Shown here: positions 23,866 through 35,371 of the stretch, in pieces
How positions within the stretch are numbered: the first letter of the stretch is position 1
Layout: every line of letters starts with the position of its first letter
From: Armigeres subalbatus
Lineage: Eukaryota > Arthropoda > Insecta > Diptera > Culicidae
Direction: 5' to 3'
Assembly (NCBI RefSeq): GCF_024139115.2
Contig: NC_085140.1
Coordinates: 14,825,085-14,889,084, forward strand
DNA: 64,000 bases
Position numbers and translations under genes: made by a program
The notes under the pieces: model-generated
What the model was told of the DNA's origin: nothing
Databases searched by the model: none
What the model saw: only the letters and a program-made list of their open reading frames with translations

Positions 23866-24222
23866 TCCCCACGGTGTATTTGTCCCAAGAGGCTTATTTT
23901 CAAAAAATCAGTATCTCTAGAACACCCACTACACGAAAGTATAGGTTTTCCTCTTTCACGGAGGTGCATTTTTAAAATGTTCTATCGGGGGTCTTCTTTC
24001 CATACATTTTTGAGGGGGTTAAATCGGCTATCATTTGAGATTTCTATGGAGTTTGTACCAAAAATAGCGAAAAAAAATAAAATTGTTCTAGATCCCCCGA
24101 TAGAACATTTTAATTTTCCCACAACATGAAACATATACTTTCGCTTGGTGGGTGTTTCAGAGATACTGATTTTTGAAAAATAATATTTCCCCATAGAGAC
24201 ACCGTGATCCCAAGAGGGATTG
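23866..24222. mobile_element. fold-back MITE (~355 bp)
   Basis: Long imperfect inverted arms. The left arm has 'atcagtatctctagaacacc' and 'tgttctatcggggg'; their inverses occur on the right ('gatcccccgatagaaca', 'ggtgtttcagagatactgat'). The two arms pair over most of the element. No ORF of interest, and the TSD is not clear. Confidence 0.65.
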
Positions 24223-25065
24223 GTCAAAGTGCGTGCCCATGTTGTAAAAGCGTACGATCCATACGCTTACTCGTGGATATCTACAAGGTATTGTAGGCAA
24301 ATTGTTGAGAAGTTTCACAGCTAGCAAATCGCTTTTGTTTAAATCTCTCCCTCGGATATGTGATCTTTATGCGACGCCATTAGCATTGAGACCAACCAAA
24401 GACATATCCTGTCGTGGTGGTATCACATGCTGACTATTTTTGTTTGGTACCGCGTCACATTATCTGGCATTGACGCACTGATTTTACGCACGTGCATGTG
24501 ATCCAACGGACATCGTGTCTTGGTGCCTTGAATGGTAGTACAGTCAGGCAGACGCCTTTTTCATCAGTGATAATGATGTGAGATCTCTTCTTTTCAGCAA
24601 TACTTTTCTTATGCGTTCCCTGTGACGATGAGTCGTAGCTACGCTTAAAACTAGCTAGATAGGTTGATTAAAAATGTGTTAAAGTTTATCGACATTCGTA
24701 GGGAATGGACTGTTGGATTCACTGAGTAGAAGTTTTATCAAAACTAGGAACGTGGCGCCAGTCTTATGTTTCAATTTAAAGAATCATAATAAAAATACCA
24801 TATATTATAATGATGGTAGGATAAATGATGTATTTTGGACATCTGACATTGAGTTTGATAATATTGACACAGAACAAAACCATGAAGAAACAATAACTTA
24901 GGTAAACAAACGAACGCTCACCCCATAAGGACCATAAGGACAAAAATAACATTGTACAAAGGAAAGGAAAAGATGGTATATCTTACCTTACTATCTTTGC
25001 TTCCATTCAAGAAATCAGAAAACTATAATACTACAGAGCTACAGACCGATAGACATCAAAATTTA
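24223..25065. other. no gene recognised
   Basis: No domain, RNA gene or repeat seen. The ORF at 24,713-24,901 shows no recognisable motif. Confidence 0.4.
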
Positions 25066-25221
25066 CCTCCTAAGTCGTGCGGTAAGACGCGTGGCTACAA
25101 AGCAAGGCCATGCTGAGGGTGGCTGGGTTCGATTCCCGGTGCCGGTCTAGACAATTTTCGGATTGGAAATTGTCTCGACTTCCCTGGGCATAAAAGTATC
25201 AGTGTTAGCTTCGTGATATAC
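25066..25221 (+). mobile_element. Feilai-like tRNA-derived SINE, 5' half
   Basis: tRNA-like head with degenerate A box (gtcgtgcggtaagacg) and B box (gggttcgattcccggtgcc), followed by the body 'attggaaattgtctcgact' and 'cctgggcataaaagtatc'. It matches the complete minus-strand copy at 63,378-63,675. It breaks at ATAC (25218-25221) and resumes at ATAC 26408-26411. Confidence 0.85.
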
Positions 25222-26407
25222 TATAAGACCACTTTTTAACCCCGGAACCACAAACTCGATTTCAGAAGGAAACCGGCATCAAACCCCAGGCTGCTGGTCT
25301 AGAGCCAACGGCAGCCTCCGGGGTGGGTGCGAAAGACCTCTTTTGGTTCCGGGTCTTAGGGCGTGTGACGAGGGAGAGTTTTCGGATTTCGGGATCCTAT
25401 CATAAAAGTGGGCTACTCACGCTTCAACGGTTTATTACCTTCTCGGTAGAAGTGGGGACTGATGTTAATGGATGGTGAAGACTTCGGTGTCGATGAAATG
25501 GAGCGTTGGCGGGGCGCCGAAGTTCGATTGCGGGGTCTAGGCGTTTTGGTGTCGTCTACAGTGGCAATGAAGTGTCTAAAAAGTAGCGCGCCGGCGAGGC
25601 GCTTCCGTCGTGGTACGATTACCGCGTCTAGGCGTTCCGGTTTCGTCGATGGGCTTGACGATTCCAGTGCCATAGGGGTAGGGGATTACCATATGGAGAT
25701 CTCGATTGGCGATCGGTGAGGCTCGAGGAATGGAGTTTTCCCGAGAATGTCCGCAGTAGTGAATGAGGAACGGGAGATATTTTCGAAGATGGCGTTTCGG
25801 CGTGGATAGGTGGCGGTCGAGTTGGATTCACAGCAGGGTGGTGACGGATGGTAGACCGCGGAGGCGGTAATGATGAACTGCGGGTCGATGCTTCAGGCTC
25901 CAAGTGAACCCCCGAGGGAGGGGGGGGGGGCGGATCGAGTTCAAACTCGTGTTTTAACCGGTCCCGATCTGACGATGGCGGCAACGAACGGACTCAGCAA
26001 CTTAGCTACTAGCGGCTCAGCTAGCACGTGGTCAAAAACTGGGATTATCACTTCCCTAACTTTTCGTTCCGGCCAGGAGCCCTCGGACCGCGTAGACTGT
26101 GGACCGGGGAGCGGAGACTGCTCCAGACTTATCACCCTTCTGGGACGTACCCGCGAGGCACTTCCCGCCATCCGAATCAACGCCAATTACCACCTTCTCC
26201 CATTCGCTTTGATTTCGTTTCGTGGATCTCTCGCCCACTCAGCCACCCATTTGTGCTGCTCCAATCTAGTGCGCCTAGCGCTTTCATCGACGGTCCATGC
26301 GTATCCATCCTAATTGACCGTTGGGGCAGCGGATAACTGAACATATATTTCCTTGACTTCCCGAAATCATAATTCCTCAATTAATTCAATGTTACCCGCC
26401 GGTAACA
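25222..26407. mobile_element. 1.19-kb GC-rich insert splitting the SINE
   Basis: Inserted between two copies of ATAC inside the SINE (25218-25221, 26408-26411), a probable 4-bp target duplication. The right end carries a short inverted repeat (TGTTACC...GGTAACA, about 26,389-26,407). The content is GC-rich and has overlapping ORFs on both strands (for example 25,870-26,313) without a recognisable domain. It could be a solo LTR or an uncharacterised DNA element. The termini do not match a pattern I can name. Confidence 0.55.
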
Positions 26408-26529
26408 ATACGAATGCAAAAATGGTAACTTGGCTTAGAAAGCTCGCAGTTAATAACTGTGGATGTGCTTAATGAACACTAAGCTGCGAGGCGGCTCTGT
26501 CCCAGTGTGTGGATGTAATGCCAATAACA
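26408..26529 (+). mobile_element. Feilai-like SINE, 3' half
   Basis: Continues the SINE: 'cgaatgcaaaaatggtaac', 'ctcgcagttaataactgtgg', 'cactaagctgcgaggcggct', ending 'gatgtaatgccaataa'. Same order as the minus-strand copy near 63.4 kb. Confidence 0.85.
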
Positions 26530-27660
26530 TACACATTAGGGTTGTTCACATTTCAAAAATGTTCGAAAATTCCAACTCTCATATTACTTTTTGATGATAT
26601 AAGAGTCCTGGAAAAAATATAAGGCAATTTGGAGATGATTTAGGAGTGTTGCAAAGGCAATTTATGTTTATAAGGGAAACAAATTTGGTCAAGTCCTCCT
26701 GCAAATGTCAAATAGGCATGAATTCGAATGTACAACCCCAACTTTCGTTTTTGGGAATTATATAAATGAAACCTGCAGGTAACTCATTAGTTTTAAGTTT
26801 ATTTTTTTATTGACAGGGATAAATGTCTAAAATGGTGAATTTGGACTCAACTTAGCAATGGGATATGAACTCCAAATTAATGAGTTATTCGCAGGTTTCA
26901 TTTAAATATATTATATACTCTATGTTAGACCTTAGTTGTAGGTGGTGAATTTATAGTCAAAAGATTAATTCGATTTTCACAAAACAAATTAATATATTTA
27001 CTTTAAAACCTAAGTAACAAATGTAGACCATTGAAAGAGCGAGTTGCAATGAAGCGATCCGTAATCACAGATAATGAAGGACCTTTAAGTTGGAAGCAAA
27101 ACGTTAACCTAAAAACCCAGATAAATCCTGGTGGTGCCTTTCTCGCATTTAGTTAAGACACCAACCTTATATGGGGATTATATGGTTCGATGTACCATTT
27201 TCTTCATATCTTTTGTACGCAATGACCGATTGTTATCAAAATCAATAGTGATCAACAAGGCTTTGTCCCCTGTCGAATAAAACTTGTTGCGAGAAAATCG
27301 GTTAAGGATTACTACAAGAAAAGTTGTCTAATGTTTCTTTTAGCTTTTGTGCACAAACATACAAACACACATATACACACACACATGCACACATACACAC
27401 ATACATACACACGGACAGACAGTCGTTTGGTATATAACACTATGGATCCAAGAGGCTTCTATAAAAAGTTCGTTTTCGGAGTGAAATGATAGCCTTTCGG
27501 TACAACTTTGTTGCACGAGAAAGACAAAAAAGTGAAAGTTAATCAGTTACAAAATAAGAAAGCTGCAGAGGTTTCCACCAGCTCTCAACGTGTGATTGAA
27601 GATTTGGGAATTTATAATGTTAATAGCTTGAACTGTATACCGTGTCCAATATGTTAATAT
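26530..27660 (+). repeat. dispersed repeat with short coding-like segment, related to 36.9-37.4 kb
   Basis: Two blocks match the region at 36.92-37.44 kb. 26,530-26,760 matches in the same orientation, and 26,935-27,110 plus 27,530-27,650 match in inverse orientation. The inverse block encodes, in pieces, RSVITDNEGPLSWKQNVNL and VNQLQNKKAAEV, the same protein as the minus ORF 37,105-37,341, whose family I do not recognise. A palindromic insert (arms 'aaatgaaacctgcaggtaac' and its inverse) lies at about 26,766-26,909. A MITE interrupts the block at about 27,112-27,530. Confidence 0.6.
27112..27530 (-). mobile_element. widespread microsatellite-bearing MITE (GCCTTTCTCG family), full copy
   Basis: Inverse of the copies at 29.77 kb and 56.47 kb: 'gcctttctcgt', 'ccgaaaggctatcatttcac', a CA/CATA microsatellite core, and 'aatgcgagaaaggcaccac' at the far end. 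The uninterrupted site exists in the window (37,250-37,265, inverse), which shows a clean insertion into an A-run (probable TSD AAAA). Confidence 0.75.
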
Positions 27661-29160
27661 TCAAATTCAAACTTTGGTAATTTCACATAAGTTATTCGGA
27701 TTTTAATGATAAGAAATTGTTTATTGAAAGGTCAAATAAAAAATGGAATGAATAATAAATTATCAAAAAATGAAGCTATAGAAGACGTATTGGTAAAATG
27801 ACAGCTTTGTTGAACGCTATGGAACAAAATTTCGACATCGGGACATTATCTTCCTGTGCGGGTCGGCGCTTCCTTTATACATATCTTCCATATTTTCATT
27901 AAATGATACGAAAATAACCTAAGCAGCACACATGTTCCACATAGATCATAGCAACTTATATATGACCAGATTCAGTCACAATTAAGTGCAACTTAAACGA
28001 TTATGGACAATGGGATAGTGCAAAACACATTAGCTCATTATCATCGGAGACTGTACAGGACGGTCGTTTTCTGTGCGTAATTTTTGTCCTGTATTTTCCA
28101 GATCTGAATATTTTTAAGCATGTTTTTTATTGGTGTAGTTTTAGCTTTGAAGATCGTCACGATTTAAGACCTTATGAGGAGTTTGGAGATTTGCGGCAAA
28201 TTTGAATCGAAAACCTTATGTATCACGATAGTTGATGTTAGGATAAAGAGTCGAAGTTCCATCAACTCTTTTCATGGTGGTTCATCCTAAAAATGAGTTC
28301 TTGTTTTTTATTTGAGAGTTTCAATCTGTAAAAGTAAATGAAAAGATTTTGCAGAACATATTCGAAGCAACAAATATTGTTGTTCATTTTTAGGTGTTGG
28401 TTATTTGACTGATTTTCAGGGGCAACAAATCTCTACAAATCTAATTGAACTGTTCGAATTGTAGATTAAAAATTTTCCACCCGTATTGTTTATTCGTTCA
28501 CTAGATTGTTAATTCGGGAAGTAACAACATCCAACAATATCTATCAGTCAATAACAAACTTCAAGCTTCCATTACTTGTAAAAGTGAGTAATTCTGTATG
28601 GCCATTTTTCACCGAAGTCAAAAATATCTTTCACTGTGTTTTATTTTATACTGTCAGAATGCTTATACTAATGCGATATACTGTCAGAATGCTAAAGAAC
28701 CTAAAGAAATTTGGAAATTTGCGCAGTGTGTAGTGGGGATAGTACATGTTTGAATTAGTGTAAAACCAGTTTAAAAGATCTAAATGCATTCAATCAAAAT
28801 GGGCTATCAAAAACAGTCAATTCTGCACCAACTAGGTAATTCATATTATTTCGGTCGCTTGAAATACATGGAAATAGATTTAAAAATTAGGAGTTGTTTT
28901 ACCGTTTACCTCAGTAGAAAACCCATATTACCTTGACCTTCAATTGTGATGAGCAGTAGTTACATATAATTAAAATCAAAACGATAATTCCTCGGAGTAT
29001 CTTTTGTTGAATAATTTCATTGGCTTGACGGAATAGGTCCCCAACCGGACTGTAAGGTGTAACCGAACTGACAAATAGCTCACACAACTTGATCAGTACA
29101 GTCGCCGATAAAAAATGTGTGTAGCCACCAGACATTCTAAACACTCACGCTCCTCTAATG
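27661..29160. other. no gene recognised
   Basis: AT-rich sequence with only short ORFs (28,506-28,733; 28,911-29,144 minus) lacking recognisable motifs. Confidence 0.45.
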
Positions 29161-29165
29161 TGAAC

Positions 29166-29442
29166 GTGTACTATACACATGTGGAAGTGTTGGCTTGACA
29201 AATGGATTGCGAGTGATTTGACTATGCGTCTATTAAATATGGATGATATCTGTTGAGGTGGTTTTCGGGAGCAAATAATTTAAGATGCATCGTCTTCGGC
29301 AAAATGCTGGATAAAGCGTACCATTGGTACTTCGCGTACCTGAAGGAATAAAATAGACCCCATCTCGCGGTCCTTAGCCTCTTACCCAGCAACTCCTATC
29401 CCTACCTCCCCGCGGTGCTGGCCGGGATACGAGCAACTTTAG
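29166..29442 (+). repeat. ~275-bp direct repeat, copy 1
   Basis: From 'atacacatgtggaagtgttg' to 'gccgggatacgagcaac'. Nearly identical to 30,740-31,014. The end of the unit looks like a LINE 3' UTR ('cccagcaactcctatcccta'). Confidence 0.8.
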
Positions 29443-30480
29443 CTGTGTTTCGCCTTTGATGTTTGGCTTCAGCTACTCTTGTTTAATCTCAACTTGAGGT
29501 TGAATAAGGGTGGGGTTATGAAAATGTTTTTTCTTTCAACAAATTGTTACCTATATGGATTCGCATTATGCGTTTTTTTACAATGTACTTTGTGTATGTT
29601 ACCTTTATGGATTCGCATTATGCGTTTTTCACAGTATATTCTGTGTCTAGTCCTTGACGTTCGGCTTCGGCTACTCTTGTTCTATCTCAACGTGAGGTTA
29701 AATAAGAGTGGGGTTATGGAGTTTACTTAGTTTTCAACAAATTGTCACCTATATGGATTCGCATTATGCGTTTTGCCTTTCTCGTACAACTAAGTTGTAC
29801 CGAAAGGCTATCATTTCACTCTGAAAACGAACTTTTTATAGAAGCCTCTGAGACCCATAGTATTATATATCAATCGACTCAGCTCGACGAGCTGAGCACA
29901 TGTCTGTCTGTCCGTGTGTATGTATGTGTGTATGTGTGTGTGTATGTGTGTGCACAAAAGCTATAAACAATATTAGACAACTTTTCGTATAGAAATCCTT
30001 AACCGATTTTCTCGCAACAAGTTTCATTCGACAGGGGACAAAGCCTTGTTGATCACTATTGAATTTTATAACGATCGGTCATTGCGTTTAAAAGTTATGA
30101 AGAAAATGGAACATCAGACCATATAAAACCCATATAAGGTTGGTGTCTTAACTAAATGCGAGAAAGGCACCACCAACGCTAGGTGGAATAATCTGGGTTT
30201 TTTACAATGTACTTTGTGTATGTTACCTATATGGATTCGCATTATGCGTTTTTCACAGTGTACTCTGTGTTTCGTTCTTGACGTTCGGGTTCGGCTATTC
30301 TTGTTCAATCTCAACGTGAGGTTCAATAAGAATGGGGTTATGAATATGTGCTTTACTTAGTTTTCAACAAATTGCCACCTATATGGATTCGCATTATGTG
30401 ATTTTTACAATGTACTTCGTGATTGTCACTTATATGGATTCGCATTATGTGTTTTTCACAGTGCACTCTGTTTTTCGTCT
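29443..30480 (+). repeat. complex minisatellite around 'cctatatggattcgcattatg'
   Basis: The word 'atatggattcgcattatg' recurs near 29,552, 29,752, 30,229, 30,382 and 30,434 (with a variant near 29,608). It alternates with 'tctcaacgtgaggtt' palindromes and 'gtactttgtgtatgtt' blocks. A MITE copy (29,768 to about 30,200) is inserted within it. Confidence 0.7.
29768..30200 (+). mobile_element. GCCTTTCTCG-family MITE, second copy
   Basis: 'gcctttctcgtacaactaag', 'ccgaaaggctatcatttcac', a TG/TATG microsatellite, then 'aatgcgagaaaggcaccacc'. Same family as 27.1 kb and 56.5 kb. Confidence 0.75.
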
Positions 30481-30741
30481 TTGACGTTCGTCCATTGTTA
30501 CGTCCTCTGTGTTTTTGTGACACCTCTCTTTAGTCCCTAGCTGAATGCGTGTGAGTCTACATAAGTGGCTTTCCTATAAATGGTTCCATTCTCCTTTCCA
30601 ACTTCACTTCCTCTTCCTTTCCCCTTTTCATTTCCTTTACCGTCAGGTAAATGATGAGAAAGGCCAGTGAAGGCGATGGCACAAATCTCCCAAATTGAGG
30701 GGAACGTGCCTCCTGAGCCGACGTTCTGATACCTGATACCT
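30481..30741 (+). mobile_element. LINE 3' end with (CTGATAC)n tail
   Basis: A pyrimidine-rich 3'-UTR-like stretch ends in three to four CTGATAC repeats (30,726-30,746). Tandem heptamer tails are typical of some mosquito non-LTR elements. No ORF remains. Confidence 0.5.
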
Positions 30742-31014
30742 GATACACATGTGGAAGTGTTGGCTTGACAAATGGATTGCGTGTGATTTGACTATGCGTC
30801 TATTAAATATGGATGATAACTGTTGAGGTGGTTTTCGGGAGCAAATAATTTACGATGCGTCGTCTTCGGCAAAATGCTGGGTAAAGCGTACTATTGGTAC
30901 TTCGCGTACCTGAAGGAATAATATAGACCCCATCTCGCGGTCCTTAGCCTCTTACCCAGCAACTCCTATCCCTACCTCCCCGCGGTGCTGGCCGGGATAC
31001 GAGCAACCTTAGGT
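30740..31014 (+). repeat. ~275-bp direct repeat, copy 2
   Basis: Second copy of 29,166-29,442, about 1.57 kb downstream. Differs at only a few positions. Confidence 0.8.
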
Positions 31015-31727
31015 GGGAACTATGGTCGTATGCTGACAGGGAAGGGGGGGGGGGGTTGCTAATCTCCGGAGGTGCAAATCTTACTGAGCGTCTGTTCTCC
31101 ATGACAGGATCGGCTCACAACAGCGTCTGTTCTCCATGTTAGAGGCAGCTATGGGAAAACTCACTCACTCACACGAACCACACCAATTTAAAATCCCTAT
31201 CCATCAGCGAACACGCGATTGCAAAATGAATGCTACTCAACCCAAAAGCGAACCAACAAACGATTCATATCTACTGAGTGCCCTCCAGCAGGGAGAAGTG
31301 AAACCAAAAATAGTACGAAAAGAAATCGAGAGATGAGAGTGAACCGATGTGTAGTGAGTGCAGCAGAAAACATTGAGTTGGACTCAGAAGATTGATTCAA
31401 TTTAGACTCAATTATTCGTTTTGCGGCCTGATTCTTTCTGCCGAATCCTCACTCACCACTCAATTGCGATTCCATTCGTGTATGAACCGAATGTAAACAA
31501 ATACTCGGCTATGCATAATTTGTTATCTGTGGGAAAGATTCGGTGATGAATTTTGTCTGTTTGTTTTTGACATGATTCGTTACTAACTGAAGCCAAACGG
31601 CAGACAATCGAAATTGAAAATTTTGGAAGGGCTCGTGTACAGTTGCCTAATTTGCGATTGTGTGTAGATGTGAGTGAAAGATTAGCGCTAAATGAACCGA
31701 TTTTTCCCATACCTGGTTAGAGGCGGC
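31015..31727. other. no gene recognised
   Basis: Contains an 11-nt G run near 31,046 and a short duplicated word (gcgtctgttctccatg, near 31,089 and 31,123). No coding or RNA signal. Confidence 0.4.
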
Positions 31728-32140
31728 TGATCATCATTCGAGTGCCAGCGAGGGACTCTAAGTGAAACTGTGCAACATGATCCACCGGAAATAAGGAGGA
31801 ATGGTCTTCCGGAAATTTGGGGGGTTGGTGTCAAGCCCTGCAAGGCAGCCAAAAAAAAACTAAAGGGTAAAAAGCTAAAGCCGGAAGGGTACGATGGGCA
31901 GGGCATGTTGCAAGAATGCCGGACAGCAACCCTGCAAAGATGGTGTTCGCTTCCGATCCGGCAGGTACGAGACGACGTGGAGCGCAGCGAGCGAGATGGG
32001 CAGACCAGGTGCTGAACGACTTGGCGAGTGTGGGGCATATTCGAGGATGGAGAGATGCGGCCTCGAACCGTGTATTGTGGCGTCAAATTGTTGATTCAGT
32101 GTTATCTGTTTAGCTGTAGACTAAATAAATGAAAATGAAC
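31728..32140 (+). pseudogene. RTE-like LINE, 3' end of ORF and tail
   Basis: The frame ending at 32,113 reads SDPAGTRRRGAQRARWADQV, then LNDLASVGHIRGWRDAA and SNRVLWRQIVDSVLSV. This is the C-terminal signature of RTE-clade ORF2 proteins (a basic DPxGxRRRG-xRxRW-DQV block followed by a W-x-AxxRxxWR block). Upstream frames at 31,770-31,900 are shifted. A short 3' UTR with AATAAA-like sequence and A-rich end follows. Everything upstream, including the RT, is missing: a typical 5'-truncated copy. Confidence 0.75.
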
Positions 32141-32293
32141 ATCTTCGAGTTGTCGAACCTCTTGGTTCATTTTATTTAATAACGAAAACATATGCAGGTC
32201 TGTGCGCTGCGCAGACTTGTCAAACGATTACACGATTAAGCGTAATTAAGCGAGCTCATTCAGTAACCGCTAGGTTGCGAAGGCCGACGGAAT

Positions 32294-32367
32294 TCCTTCG
32301 TAGCTCACTTGGTTAAACCACCAGTCTAGCGTACTGAGGGTCGTGGGTTCGAGTCCCATCGAAGGGA
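32294..32367 (+). tRNA. tRNA-Ala(AGC)-like sequence, probable pseudogene
   Basis: The acceptor stem pairs over 7 bp (TCCTTCG with CGAAGGG, one G-T). The anticodon arm CAGT-CTAGCGT-ACTG places AGC at the anticodon, and the T arm GTGGG-TTCGAGT-CCCAT is perfect. The D stem is poor (GCTC faces AAACC, not GAGC). The intact B box and damaged D arm suggest a tRNA pseudogene or tRNA-derived repeat rather than a working gene. Confidence 0.5.
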
Positions 32368-33282
32368 AAGTGCTTACCTCCAATGCTTTTTTCAAATCAT
32401 TATCTTCCACATAATGTACATATTCACATATGAGTTTTCAGAACATTTTATTGTCAATTTCGCAAATTTGGAATTTTTGGGAATTTCAGTTTTGTGGTTC
32501 GGTTCTGGGCACTCTTGAAAATTCGACAAATAATGAAGAATGACAAATGAAATCCACCCAGTTTCAAAGAAAAAGAGTATTTTATTAGTTTAAATTGTCA
32601 TGAAACTATGAAAAACCTAGGTTAATCATGCTAACAGTGATGATGCCTTGCTCATGCATTGAAGAAGGTAACGAAAACAATCACTTAAGAAAGGTCAAAA
32701 ATAGCACTTTAGGAAGTTGGATTTAACTTTTTCCATCAATTTACATATATTGCATTCATTTATATACATCACAGGCATTTTTTTTTAAATTTCGCGTTTT
32801 TCTTCTCAATAAAAGGTCCTTATGAAAATAAATGATAATTTGTCAACAACTTCGGAAGGCAATGTCTTAAAGGTCCAATTTTAAATGGAAAACAATAAGA
32901 CCGAAATCCCCGTCGAATGCAACTTCTTGTGTGTATATCGGTCAACGCTTAGTTGCAAAACGCGCATATACAATGGTTAGATGCGCCTAAAAATCAAATA
33001 AATAATAAAACTTATTATTACAATAAATTATGACTGAATAATTCGAAGAAAATGCATAAAAACAGAATAAAAATAAATATGTTGATAAACTCAGTGATAT
33101 TGAACGTTTTGTCAATAAAAAGAGGGTGCCCATAACCGAACTTAGCAGCGTTTCAGAAAAGTGATGAAAAAAAATTCGAGCTGAAATATTGATGGCAATT
33201 ATTATTGAACCACAAAATAGACTAAATTCACCGTATGAATACGCATTAGAACTCACATTTTATGACACTTTGAAAAAGACAA
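32368..33282. other. no gene recognised
   Basis: AT-rich with scattered short ORFs. No domain or repeat recognised. Confidence 0.4.
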
Positions 33283-33414
33283 TTAATTGCATATTATTCG
33301 GCAACTCGGCCGTACGAAAACCATTTTTTTGTTAAATATCTTAGCTGTGCATATGCACAGCATATGTTTCGAAATGGACAAATTGATATGAAATTTGCGA
33401 AAAAGAATCCACGT

Positions 33415-33485
33415 GTCTTGGAGGGACTCAGACCTCAACCTCCTACTCTCTAGATGGGCGTGATAACCCTACACAACAAGACCAC
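33415..33485 (-). pseudogene. tRNA-like (AGA) relic in the inverted unit
   Basis: Minus-strand counterpart of the tRNA-like sequences to the right. The T arm is altered ('gggactcagacctcaac' instead of 'gggactcgaaccctcaac') and part of the anticodon stem differs, so it is degenerate. Confidence 0.6.
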
Positions 33486-34246
33486 TTAAAGGTCACGTTT
33501 GCGGAAAAGCCATCAGAATCCAGTACCAACCTCCACCGCGGTTAGCTCTCTTTTTTGCAAATTGAATATCTTTCGGATGCTTGATTTGCCCAATCTCCAC
33601 ATTTGCTTTACTGTTGTATATCCACAGCCAAGCGAGTGCACATTGTTTATTAAACGAGAGGATCGCACTCCATGCCCCAGCAACGGACTGGGCGGGACGG
33701 TATAGAATGCAATTCAATCGCACTCTGCTGTGCCAAAGGCTTGCTTGGCTAAAGCATTTGATGAGTTTGATTGCCTTCACGTAAACGGTCGCGTGTACTC
33801 AGACGACTAATGACGGTGAAAGACCGACACTTGATTACAATTAATTGCATATTATTCGGCAACTCGGCCGTACGAAAACCATTTTTTTGTTAAATATCTT
33901 AGCTGTCTTCACCGTCATTAGTCGTCTGAGTACACGCGACCGTTTACGTGAAGGCAATCAAACTCATCAAATGCTTTAGCCAAGCAAGCCTTTGGCACAG
34001 CAGAGTGCGATTGAATTCGCATTCTATACCGTCCCGCCCAGTCCGTTGCTGGGGGGCATGGAGTGCGATCCTCTCGTTTAATAAACAATGTGCACTCGCT
34101 TGGCTGTGGATATACAACAGTAAAGCAAATGTGGAGATTGGGCAAATCAAGCATCCGAAAGATATTCAATTTGCAAAAGAGAGCTAACCGCGGTGGAGGT
34201 TGGTACTCGGATTCTGATGGCTTTTCCGCAAACGTGACCTTTAAGT

Positions 34247-34319
34247 GGTCTTGTTGTGTAGGGGTTATCACGCCTATCTAGAGAGTAGGAGGTTGAGGGT
34301 TCGAGTCCCTCCAAGACAC
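34247..34319 (+). tRNA. tRNA-like gene, anticodon AGA (unit 1)
   Basis: Cloverleaf by eye: acceptor GGTCTTG with CAAGACA (6 of 7 pairs; the first pair G-A is mismatched), D arm GTG-TAGGGGTTAT-CAC, anticodon arm CCTAT-CTAGAGA-GTAGG (anticodon AGA, one T-G pair), 5-nt variable loop AGGTT, T arm GAGGG-TTCGAGT-CCCTC. AGA reads Ser UCU, but Ser tRNAs have a long variable arm and this body does not. It resembles Val/Gly-type class I tRNAs. In this unit the downstream T run seen in the others is broken ('ttcggtttcg'). Confidence 0.6.
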
Positions 34320-34808
34320 GTGGATTCGGTTTCGCAAATTTCATACCAATTTGTCCATTTCGAAACATATGCTGTGCATATGCACAGCTAAGATATTTAA
34401 CAAAAAATGGTTTTCGTACGGCCGAGTTGCCGAATAATATGCAATTAATTGTAATCAAGTGTCGGTCTTTCACCGTCATTAGTCGTCTGAGTACACGCGA
34501 CCGTTTACGTGAAGGCAATCAAACTCATCAAATGCTTTAGCCAAGCAAGCCTTTGGCACAGCAGAGTGCGATTGAATTCGCATTCTATACCGTCCCGCCC
34601 AGTCCGTTGCTGGGGGGCATGGAGTGCGATCCTCTCGTTTAATAAACAATGTGCACTCGCTTGGCTGTGGATATACAACAGTAAAGCAAATGTGGAGATT
34701 GGGCAAATCAAGCATCCGAAAGATATTCAATTTGCAAAAAGAGAGCTAACCGCGGTGGAGGTTGGTACTCGGATTCTGATGGCTTTTCCGCAAACGTGAC
34801 CTTTAAGT

Positions 34809-34881
34809 GGTCTTGTTGTGTAGGGGTTATCACGCCTATCTAGAGAGTAGGAGGTTGAGGGTTCGAGTCCCTCCAAGACAC
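34809..34881 (+). tRNA. tRNA-like gene, anticodon AGA (unit 2)
   Basis: Same sequence as unit 1. Followed about 8 nt later by TTTTT, a possible Pol III terminator. Confidence 0.6.
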
Positions 34882-35371
34882 GTGGATTCTTTTTCGCAAA
34901 TTTCATATCAATTTGTCCATTTCGAAACATATGCTGTGCATATGCACAGCTAAGATATTTAACAAAAAAATGGTTTTCGTACGGCCGAGTTGCCGAATAA
35001 TATGCAATTAATTGTAATCAAGTGTCGGTCTTTCACCGTCATTAGTCGTCTGAGTACACGCGACCGTTTACGTGAAGGCAATCAAACTCATCAAATGCTT
35101 TAGCCAAGCAAGCCTTTGGCACAGCAGAGTGCGATTGAATTCGCATTCTATACCGTCCCGCCCAGTCCGTTGCTGGGGGGCATGGAGTGCGATCCTCTCG
35201 TTTAATAAACAATGTGCACTCGCTTGGCTGTGGATATACAACAGTAAAGCAAATGTGGAGATTGGGCAAATCAAGCATCCGAAAGATATTCAATTTGCAA
35301 AAAGAGAGCTAACCGCGGTGGAGGTTGGTACTCGGATTCTGATGGCTTTTCCGCAAACGTGACCTTTAAGT

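Noticed and set aside
25413..26380. Protein-coding gene in the GC-rich insert
   Set aside because: Open frames exist in several overlapping phases on both strands, as expected of GC-rich DNA. No domain and no codon bias favours one.
29166..31014. LTR retrotransposon bounded by the ~275-bp repeats
   Set aside because: The repeats lack TG...CA ends, and I see no primer-binding site, polypurine tract or pol between them.
31770..32094. Overlapping plus-strand ORFs as a separate host gene
   Set aside because: The reading frame carries the RTE C-terminal signature; the other frames are shadows.
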